NCBI GenBank assembly: GCA_023409755.1
Contig: JAEYRA010000041.1
Location: 1 to 13,711, forward strand
Length of the DNA stretch: 13,711 bases
DNA from: Bacillota bacterium
GTDB taxonomy: Bacteria; Bacillota; Clostridia; Christensenellales; UMGS416
Direction of reading: 5' to 3'
Below the pieces are notes generated by a model, which was given only the letters and a program-made list of their open reading frames with translations, ran no database searches and was not told the DNA's origin. Numbering within the stretch: position 1 is the first letter of the stretch; every line of letters begins with the position of its first letter. Below are positions 4,878 to 10,481 of this stretch, in pieces. The translations under genes were made by a program, and so were the position numbers.

Positions 4878-7517
4878 ATGCGTCCCTATGACCTTCGATG
4901 TGAGTATCGCGTGAACCCCCTGGGCATCGATGTGCCCGAGCCACGGTTTTTCTGGAAGCTGCGCGCCCCCCAGCAGCGGGGCGTGCGGCAGAGTGCCTAC
5001 CGCCTGCAGGTGGCTCTCAGCGCAACCTTTGACACCCCCCTGTGGGACAGCGGCGTGGTCAACACCGGCCGCAGCATACAGGTCGTCTACGGCGGCGAAA
5101 CCCTGCGGCCCCGCACCCATTACCATTGGCGGGTGCAGGCCTGGGACAGCGAGGGTCGCAGCGACGGCTGGAGCGAGCCGGCGTGGTTGGAGACGGGCCT
5201 GATGCAGGAGGGTTGGCGCGCCCGGTGGATTGGCATGGACGCCAGCACCGGCCAGTGTGTGAGCCCTCTGCTCCGGCGGGAGTTTTTGGTGACCGGCGCG
5301 GTGCGTTCGGCGCGGCTCTACGCCACCGCCCACGGTTGCTACAAGCTGTGGCTCAACGGCCAGCCGGTGGGCGACTCCCTGCTGGCGCCGGGCTGGACAG
5401 TATATGCTAAGCGTCTGCAGTACCAGGTGTATGACGTCACCGACCTCATCGGGCCAGACGGAAACGCCATCGGCGCGATGCTGGGCAACGGCTGGTACCG
5501 CAGTGAGCTTGGCTGGGTGGGGCAGGACACGGCCAGACGCAAGCCGAGAGAGCTGCTGGCCCAGTTGGTGGTCACCTACGCCGATGGCCACGAGCAGATC
5601 ATTGCCACCGGCAGCGACTGGAAGGGCATGGATGGTCCCATCCGGTATTCAGAGATTTACCACGGTGAGCACGTGGACAGCCGCTGTGCCGTGGATGGCT
5701 GGTGCACCTACGGCCTGGATGACAGCGGCTGGCACGACGTGCTGGTGGGCGACGGCGGCACCACCAACGTGGTGGCCCAGGACGGCCTGCCGATGCGTGT
5801 GACCGAGGAACGGCGTCCCCTGGCGCTGCTCACCACGCCTAAGGGCGAGCGGGTGGTGGATCTGGGCCAGAACATGGTCGGTTACCTGCGGGTGCGGGTG
5901 AACGGCCAGTCCGGCGACCGCGTGGTGCTTCGTTACTTTGAGGTGCTGGACCAACAGGGCAACGTTTACCTCGACAACCTGCGCAAGGCCCGCCAGACCG
6001 ATGAGTTCACCCTGCGCGGCGGCGAGGAGGTGTTGGAACCCACCTTCACCTTCCATGGGTTCCAATACGTGCAGATCGTGGAGTACCCAGGCGAGCCGAA
6101 CCTGGAGGACATGACCGGCATGGTCGTCCACAGCGACATGGAGCGCACCGGTGACTTTGCTTGCAACGACGAGATGATCAACCACCTGCAGCGCAACATC
6201 GTGTGGGGCCAGCGGGGCAACTTCGTGGATGTGCCCACCGACTGCCCCCAGCGCGACGAGCGGCTGGGGTGGACCGGCGACGCCCAGGTGTTCATCTCCA
6301 CCGCGGCATTCAACTATGACACGGCGGCCTTCTACACCAAGTGGCTGCGGGACATGGCCGCCGACCAGCTGCCCACCGGCGGCATTCCTCACGTCATCCC
6401 CGCTGTCATCGAGGGGGATTCGTCCGCCGCCTGGGCCGACGCGGCCACCATCTGCCCCTGGACGATGGTTGAGTATTACGACGACACCCGGCTGCTGGCC
6501 GAGTGTTACCCGATGATGAAGAACTGGGTGGAGTATATCCGCGCCCAGGGCGACGACGAGGAACTGTGGAACACCGGTTTTCACTTCGGCGATTGGCTGG
6601 GGCTGGACGCCGGCAGCGATTCCTACGTCGGCGCGACCAGCCAAGACCTCATTGCCACGGCCTACTACGCACTCTCCACCCGCCTGGTGGCCCAGGCGGC
6701 TGAAACGCTGGGCTATGAGGACGACGCCGAGGTGTATGGCAAGCTCTACAAGCGGGTGCGGAAGGCCTTCCGGCGGGAGTTTGTCACCCCCAACGGGCGG
6801 CTGGCCTGCCCCACCCAGACGGCCCAGGTCGTGGGCCTGCACTTCGACCTGCTGGACAAGGACAGCCGAAAGCGGGCGCTGCGCACCCTCAAAGACCTGC
6901 TGGCCGAGCGGGACGGCCACCTCAGCACGGGCTTTGTGGGCACGCCCTACCTGTGCCATGCGCTCACCGACAACGGCGCTCACGAAGAGGCCTGCGCGTT
7001 GGTGCTAAAGAAGGACTATCCCTCCTGGCTCTACCCCATCACCAAGGGCGCGACGACCATGTGGGAGCATTGGGACAACATCAAGCCCGATGGCAGCTTC
7101 TGGTCAGCGGATATGAACTCCTTCAACCACTATGCCTACGGCAGCATTGGCGACTGGCTCTACCGCAACATTCTGGGCATCGCCCCCGACGCCAGCCAGC
7201 CCGGTTTCCGCAACGTGCTGGTGGCTCCGCTGCCCAATGAGCACTTCACCGAGGCCAGGGGTTCGCTGCGTACCCTTTACGGGCAGGTGTCGGTGTCCTG
7301 GCGGGTGGCCGACGGCCGTATGGCGCTCAAGCTGACCGTGCCGGAGAACAGCACCGCCACCGTCACCCTGCCGGGTGCGGCCCGGGGCGACGTGCGCGAG
7401 GGCGGTGTGCCGCTTATGGATGCCGAGGGCATCGCCGATGTCGAGCGGGTCAGCGGAGGCGTGCGCTTCACCGCCGGCTCCGGCAGCTACCAGTTTGAGT
7501 ACCGCGTGCGGGAATAG
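4878..7517 (+). CDS. Alpha-L-rhamnosidase, glycoside hydrolase family 78
   Basis: 879 residues, full length for GH78. It removes terminal alpha-L-rhamnose from plant glycosides, pectin fragments or bacterial polysaccharides. The N-terminus PYDLRCEYRVNPLGIDVPEP is the typical start of this family. Order: N-terminal beta domains (about 1-300), another beta-sandwich (about 310-410), the catalytic (alpha/alpha)6 barrel (about 415-765), and a C-terminal beta domain. The barrel has DCPQRDERLGWTGDAQ (D455-Q470), where E461 corresponds to the general acid of characterised GH78 enzymes, and TTMWEHWDN, where E730 is the likely catalytic base. There is no signal peptide or membrane segment, so it acts in the cytoplasm on imported oligosaccharides or glycosides. 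The ATG at 4878 is chosen for the family N-terminus and GGAAAGGA nine bases upstream; the frame is open further back. No transporter or rhamnose catabolic gene adjoins it. Confidence 0.96.
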   Translation: MRPYDLRCEYRVNPLGIDVPEPRFFWKLRAPQQRGVRQSAYRLQVALSATFDTPLWDSGVVNTGRSIQVVYGGETLRPRTHYHWRVQAWDSEGRSDGWSEPAWLETGLMQEGWRARWIGMDASTGQCVSPLLRREFLVTGAVRSARLYATAHGCYKLWLNGQPVGDSLLAPGWTVYAKRLQYQVYDVTDLIGPDGNAIGAMLGNGWYRSELGWVGQDTARRKPRELLAQLVVTYADGHEQIIATGSDWKGMDGPIRYSEIYHGEHVDSRCAVDGWCTYGLDDSGWHDVLVGDGGTTNVVAQDGLPMRVTEERRPLALLTTPKGERVVDLGQNMVGYLRVRVNGQSGDRVVLRYFEVLDQQGNVYLDNLRKARQTDEFTLRGGEEVLEPTFTFHGFQYVQIVEYPGEPNLEDMTGMVVHSDMERTGDFACNDEMINHLQRNIVWGQRGNFVDVPTDCPQRDERLGWTGDAQVFISTAAFNYDTAAFYTKWLRDMAADQLPTGGIPHVIPAVIEGDSSAAWADAATICPWTMVEYYDDTRLLAECYPMMKNWVEYIRAQGDDEELWNTGFHFGDWLGLDAGSDSYVGATSQDLIATAYYALSTRLVAQAAETLGYEDDAEVYGKLYKRVRKAFRREFVTPNGRLACPTQTAQVVGLHFDLLDKDSRKRALRTLKDLLAERDGHLSTGFVGTPYLCHALTDNGAHEEACALVLKKDYPSWLYPITKGATTMWEHWDNIKPDGSFWSADMNSFNHYAYGSIGDWLYRNILGIAPDASQPGFRNVLVAPLPNEHFTEARGSLRTLYGQVSVSWRVADGRMALKLTVPENSTATVTLPGAARGDVREGGVPLMDAEGIADVERVSGGVRFTAGSGSYQFEYRVRE

Positions 7518-7526
7518 GGAGGATGC

Positions 7527-7564
7527 AAAAGCGGGAGCAGACATATTGTCCGCTCCCGTTTTTT
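7527..7564. terminator. Bidirectional intrinsic terminator after the rhamnosidase gene
   Basis: CGGGAGC (7532-7538) pairs with GCTCCCG (7552-7558). After one A/C mismatch, GAC pairs with GTC around the loop ATATT. AAAA lies to the left and TTTTTT (7559-7564) to the right, so a U-run follows on the plus strand and a shorter one on the minus strand. It starts ten bases after the stop. Confidence 0.9.
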
Positions 7565-7863
7565 GTTGGCTGGCATCAGGGTGACCCAGTGCGGCGGTGG
7601 GATGCCGTTATGGGTGCTCACGTCTGCTTTGTGTACCCTCTGCCCCGCGGCTGGTAGGCAGGCGGCGGAGGGTGGCCGCGTCGTCGTAGTTGAGCGGCAC
7701 ACACTGCAGAATGCGGGCCGGCACGGTGTGAGCGCGTTCCTTCGGCTGTCTGCCCCGTTCGGTCAGCATATAGTAGATGAAGGAATTAGCACCAGGGCTC
7801 ACGAATTTCGCAGGTGAGAACCAAACCCCGTTTGTATAGATAGCATCCTGCATGTTGGAACGT
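7565..7863. other. Intergenic region upstream of the epimerase gene
   Basis: About 300 bases with no supported gene. A minus-strand frame (7608-7853, 81 codons from ATG) reads smoothly and ends just before the minus face of the terminator at 7527-7564, but it has no ribosome site before its ATG and matches no family I recognise. GCTCACGAATTTCGCA at 7797-7812 is nearly repeated at 10447-10462. This could be the decayed remains of a gene or a long leader. Confidence 0.4.
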
Positions 7864-7869
7864 TATAAT
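7864..7869 (+). promoter_or_regulatory. -10 box of the epimerase gene promoter
   Basis: A perfect TATAAT 28 bases before the ATG at 7898. No good -35 stands 16-18 bases upstream (TAGCAT at 17), so the promoter is either weak or helped by an activator. The short leader leaves little room for leader control. Confidence 0.5.
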
Positions 7870-7897
7870 ATCGATATCAGACAAGGGAGGCAGAGCG

Positions 7898-8890
7898 ATG
7901 AAAGCATTGTTGATTGGCGGGACTGGAATCATCAGCACAGCGGTGTCGAGCCTGGCGGTGAGCGAGGGCTGGGATGTGACGCTCCTCAACCGTGGCAATC
8001 GCAGCCAGTGGGTGCCGGAGGGTGCCCATGTGCTGCAGGCCGACGCCGGGGACCCTGCCGCGCTGGAGCGTGCGCTGGCCGGCCAAACCTTCGACGTGGT
8101 GGCCAACTTCATCGGCTTTCTGCCCCAGCAGATTGAGCCCCACATCAAGCTTTTCGCCGGTCGCACAGGGCAGTATCTGTACATTAGCTCCGCCGCGGCC
8201 TACCAAAAGCCCAGCAGCCACCAGTACATCACCGAATCCACGCCCCTGTGCAACACATTCTGGCAGTACGGGCGCGATAAGATCGCTTGCGAGGAGCTGC
8301 TGACCCGCGCCTACCGCGAGAGCGGCTTCCCCATCACCATCGTGCGTCCCACACTGACCTACGGACTCACGATGATCCCCTACTGCATGAACAGCTGGGG
8401 CAAGCCCTACACCCTGGTCAGCCGCCTGAAGCGGGGCCGGAAGATCATCGTGCCCGGCGACGGTTCCTCGCTGTGGACGATGACCCACAACAGTGACTTT
8501 GCCAAGGGCTTCGTGGGGCTCATGGGCAACCAACGAGCCATTGGGCACCCGTTCCACATTACTTCCGACGAAGCGCTGACCTGGGACCAGATCCTCAAGG
8601 CCATTGCCGACGCCGTAGGGGTGGAGGCGAAGCCCGTGCACATCGCCAGCGACTTCATCGTGCGCCACAACCCCGCCCAAACCGGCGACCTGCTGGGCGA
8701 CAAGTCCAACACGGCGATCTTTGACAACAGCAAGCTGAAGAGCTTCGTGCCGGGCTTCGCGGCCACCACGTCCTTTGTGCAGGGTGTGCGCCGCTCGGTG
8801 GAGTACTTTGAGAGCCACCCGGAGATGCAGGTGGTGGATGAGGAGTACGACGCCACCCTCGATCGCATCCTCGCGGCTTACGGCGAATAA
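7898..8890 (+). CDS. NAD-dependent epimerase/dehydratase family protein (extended/atypical SDR)
   Basis: 330 residues. The N-terminal Rossmann fold has the dinucleotide motif GGTGIIS (7-13) and NRG at 31-33 after the second beta strand, a place that often decides NAD or NADP preference. S98 in YISSAAAY and Y124-x3-K128 (YGRDK) form the expected SDR catalytic set. VRPTLTYG (149-156) and PFHITSD (218-224) are typical of epimerase/dehydratase-like proteins, including the CSP41-like branch. The C-terminal part is the smaller substrate domain. Substrate is probably a nucleotide sugar or related compound, but nothing here fixes it. AGGGAGG at 7884-7890, seven bases before the ATG, supports the start. 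It has its own -10 box and terminator, so it is a single-gene unit. Confidence 0.85.
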   Translation: MKALLIGGTGIISTAVSSLAVSEGWDVTLLNRGNRSQWVPEGAHVLQADAGDPAALERALAGQTFDVVANFIGFLPQQIEPHIKLFAGRTGQYLYISSAAAYQKPSSHQYITESTPLCNTFWQYGRDKIACEELLTRAYRESGFPITIVRPTLTYGLTMIPYCMNSWGKPYTLVSRLKRGRKIIVPGDGSSLWTMTHNSDFAKGFVGLMGNQRAIGHPFHITSDEALTWDQILKAIADAVGVEAKPVHIASDFIVRHNPAQTGDLLGDKSNTAIFDNSKLKSFVPGFAATTSFVQGVRRSVEYFESHPEMQVVDEEYDATLDRILAAYGE

Positions 8891-8913
8891 CCACGCCGAC
8901 GTCTCGGCCTTTC

Positions 8914-8948
8914 TGCCGTGCGGCTGCGTGGCCGCACGGCATTTCTTT
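8914..8948 (+). terminator. Intrinsic terminator after the epimerase gene
   Basis: GCCGTGCGGC (8915-8924) pairs perfectly with GCCGCACGGC (8931-8940) around TGCGTG, with one more T-A pair outside. It is followed by the T-rich stretch ATTTCTTT. It lies about 25 bases after the stop codon. Confidence 0.85.
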
Positions 8949-9077
8949 GCCGCTTTCTTGTGATGGCGGCGGCTTTTTGCCCAGGGCGAGGGCCAATCCC
9001 ACAAAAACCGGTTGAAAACTTGCCAAACCGGGCCGGGAAATGATAGGGTACCCAAAAAGAACGAGGGGGAGAATCCA

Positions 9078-9653
9078 ATGATACCGACAAGAGAGGAAGC
9101 GCTGGCGCTTCTGCGGGAATACAACCAGGAGGAGTGGCACGTGCGCCACGCACTGGCGGTGGAGGCAGCACTGCGTCGCTTTGTCGCCGACTACGCCCCC
9201 GGCGAGGAGGACTTCTGGGGCGTGGTGGGGCTGCTGCACGACATCGACTTTGAGCAATTCCCCGAGCAGCACTGCGTCAAGGCCATTGAGCTGTTGGAGG
9301 CGCGAGGCATCGATGAGCGCATCATTCATGCCGTCGCCTGCCATGGCTGGGGCCTGGTTCCGGTGGATAGGAAGCCCGAGCACCCCATGGAGAAAGCTCT
9401 CTATGCCGTGGATGAACTCACTGGAATCATCGCTGCCTGCGTGGCACTTCGGCCCTCCAAGAGCATCCTTGACCTGGAGCTGAGCTCGGTTAAAAAGAAG
9501 TTCAAGCAGCCCAGCTTTGCCGCCGGCTGCTCCCGCAAGGTCATTCAGGATGGGGCGGACATGCTGGGCCTGCCGCTCGACGACGTCATCATCAAAACCC
9601 TTGAGGGCATGCGCGCCGCCGCCGATGAACTTGGCATGCGGGGAAACCTCTAG
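9078..9653 (+). CDS. HD-domain (HDIG type) phosphohydrolase
   Basis: 191 residues. HD-superfamily metal ligands appear in order: H24 in HVRHALAVE, H54-D55 in LLHDIDFE, H84/H89 in IIHAVACHG, and D112 in VDELTG. Such small HDIG proteins bind one or two divalent metals and hydrolyse phosphomonoesters or nucleotides in the cytoplasm; the exact substrate of this class is generally not known. The C-terminal part (KSILDLELSSVKKKFKQ, then GCSRKVI) is conserved in a stand-alone HDIG group of Firmicutes as I recall it. The ATG at 9078 is preferred over the earlier in-frame codon at 9012 because GAGGGGGAG stands just upstream and HD similarity begins soon after. It lies between two hairpins, so it is probably transcribed alone. 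Confidence 0.88.
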   Translation: MIPTREEALALLREYNQEEWHVRHALAVEAALRRFVADYAPGEEDFWGVVGLLHDIDFEQFPEQHCVKAIELLEARGIDERIIHAVACHGWGLVPVDRKPEHPMEKALYAVDELTGIIAACVALRPSKSILDLELSSVKKKFKQPSFAAGCSRKVIQDGADMLGLPLDDVIIKTLEGMRAAADELGMRGNL

Positions 9654-9673
9654 CGCTGCGCTTACGCTTCGCT

Positions 9674-9710
9674 TTCGCGGCTGCCGCTTTGCGACAGCCG
9701 CGAATTTATT
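9674..9710 (+). terminator. Intrinsic terminator after the HD gene
   Basis: TTCGCGGCTG (9674-9683) pairs with CAGCCGCGAA (9695-9704). Inside, after one C/A mismatch, CGC pairs with GCG around TTT. The stem is followed by TTTATT (9705-9710). It starts about 20 bases after the stop at 9653. Confidence 0.75.
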
Positions 9711-9737
9711 CGCCTTTGCCGTGCAGCGGCAAAGGCG
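9711..9737. repeat. Perfect 11-bp hairpin abutting the HD terminator
   Basis: CGCCTTTGCCG (9711-9721) pairs with CGGCAAAGGCG (9727-9737) around TGCAG, with a further T-A pair outside. Read on the minus strand it is followed by the AT-rich AATAAATT, so it could be the reverse partner of the preceding terminator. Confidence 0.6.
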
Positions 9738-9767
9738 AGAGGAGAGTGCTCGTGATAGCCAACCATT

Positions 9768-9796
9768 GCCCGCCACCGCACATGTCGCTGGCGGGC
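9768..9796. repeat. Hairpin with 13-nt loop shared with 4436-4466
   Basis: GCCCGCCA (9768-9775) pairs perfectly with TGGCGGGC (9789-9796) around CCGCACATGTCGC (9776-9788). The loop is identical to that at 4445-4457 while the stem sequences are unrelated. TTCT follows, too short for a confident terminator. Confidence 0.65.
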
Positions 9797-9845
9797 TTCT
9801 GAGTGGGTTGCTTGTGCAGTTTTCTGGGTCTTTCACCGCAATTTT

Positions 9846-9889
9846 ATATTGTTAATTTACAATATTGTGGTATAATATGTATACAATAT
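9846..9889 (+). promoter_or_regulatory. Extended -10 promoter with overlapping ATATTGT/ACAATAT operator sites
   Basis: TTGTTA (9849-9854; 4 of 6), a 16-base spacer, and a perfect TATAAT (9871-9876) preceded by TGG, an extended -10. Four copies of one 7-mer in alternating orientation overlie it: ATATTGT 9846-9852, ACAATAT 9859-9865, ATATTGT 9862-9868 (the middle two forming the palindrome ACAATATTGT) and ACAATAT 9883-9889. They cover the -35, the spacer and the start region, as expected for tight repression. The regulator is not identified. Confidence 0.7.
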
Positions 9890-9908
9890 AACTGAATGGA
9901 GGATAGTT

Positions 9909-10202
9909 ATGTTTCGATTTTTGAGGAAACGTAACGAGGCTATTACAGATAAATTCAAAAGATTAATGGATGAAGGTAAATTGGATGATGCATTGGTGGT
10001 AATCGAAGAAATACTTGCTCGAAACCCAAATATTAGTACAAGTCATTTTAATCATGGTATCTGTTTGTCTCAGATAGAACGTTATGATGACGCTGCAACT
10101 GCATTTCTTAGAGCATATGAGTTAGATGATACAAATGGTGGTGCATTGTATAGAGCATGTATATCTTTGGCACATGCTAATAATAACAACGATGATAAAT
10201 GA
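9909..10202 (+). CDS. Small TPR-repeat protein, AT-rich, possibly frameshifted at its end
   Basis: 97 residues with two tetratricopeptide repeats (about 16-42 and 46-79; GKLDDALVVIEEILARNP, then ERYDDAATAFLRAYELD), a helical protein-binding scaffold. It has no signal peptide or membrane segment. The start is fixed by GGAGG at 9898-9902, six bases upstream. Base and codon use differ sharply from the GC-rich neighbours (many A/T third positions), suggesting horizontal transfer. The frame ends in an Asn/Asp run at AAA-TGA-C, and the +1 frame continues with 32 plausible codons (GAC at 10201 to GAA before TAA at 10297). The intact protein may therefore be about 129 residues, made by +1 frameshifting or truncated by an indel. 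Partner and function are unknown. Confidence 0.75.
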   Translation: MFRFLRKRNEAITDKFKRLMDEGKLDDALVVIEEILARNPNISTSHFNHGICLSQIERYDDAATAFLRAYELDDTNGGALYRACISLAHANNNNDDK

Positions 10203-10299
10203 CTTCATTGAAGAAGAGACATTTAGCAGCTTCTTTTTAGATGTTAAATTTCAAAAACTTAAAGAACAATATTCGGAGTATATCGGTATAGAAGAATAA
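10192..10299 (+). CDS. 35-codon frame overlapping the TPR gene end (probable frameshifted C-terminus)
   Basis: An ATG at 10192 opens a frame, +1 relative to the TPR gene, running to TAA at 10297-10299. The product is acidic and amphipathic (MINDFIEEETF, then LDVKFQKLKEQYSEYIG), with AT-rich codon use like the TPR gene. No ribosome site precedes the ATG. I read it as the C-terminal part of the TPR protein, reached by +1 frameshifting at 10200 or cut off by a one-base change. An independent, translationally coupled small protein is the alternative. Confidence 0.45.
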   Translation: MINDFIEEETFSSFFLDVKFQKLKEQYSEYIGIEE

Positions 10300-10481
10300 G
10301 GTGAGGAGCATTTATTGGGACCTTCGTTTTGTCGGTGGCCATGGTGCTTTGCGCGGCCTCGCATTGATAGTCGGTTTGGAAAACGGGACATCCATCGGAT
10401 GTCCCGTTTATTCTTGTTTCGCTCGTAATGTCGCCCTGCGGCTTATGCTCGTGAATTTCGCATATCTTGCGCTGACTCACC
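10300..10481. other. Convergent intergenic region, possible intergenic repeat
   Basis: Between the TPR unit (plus) and the flavoprotein gene (minus). It holds the strong hairpin at 10381-10409 and GCTCGTGAATTTCGCA at 10447-10462, which matches 7797-7812 in 14 of 16 bases. A minus-strand frame of 76 codons (10259-10489) starts inside the flavoprotein stop region, but it runs through the hairpin and into the TPR gene, so I do not call it a gene. Confidence 0.45.
10381..10409. terminator. Bidirectional intrinsic terminator between convergent units
   Basis: A perfect 13-bp stem: AAACGGGACATCC (10381-10393) with GGATGTCCCGTTT (10397-10409), loop ATC. On the plus strand it ends TTTATTCTTG; on the minus strand the stem is followed by TTTTCC. 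It serves the TPR unit from one side and the flavoprotein operon (stop at 10482) from the other. Confidence 0.85.

Noticed and set aside
4535..4891. Plus-strand frame (118 codons) before the rhamnosidase gene
   Set aside because: Crosses two strong hairpins, rich in Arg/Cys with no family likeness, and overlaps the rhamnosidase start.
4368..5591. Minus-strand open frame (407 codons) reaching into the 4364-4877 gap
   Set aside because: Mostly antisense to the rhamnosidase gene and then crosses four hairpins; no recognisable domain.
9012..9049. Possible promoter before the HD gene (TTGAAA or TTGCCA with TGATAG/TAGGGT)
   Set aside because: No combination gives both a fair -10 and a spacer of 16-18 bases, so I do not report it as a promoter.
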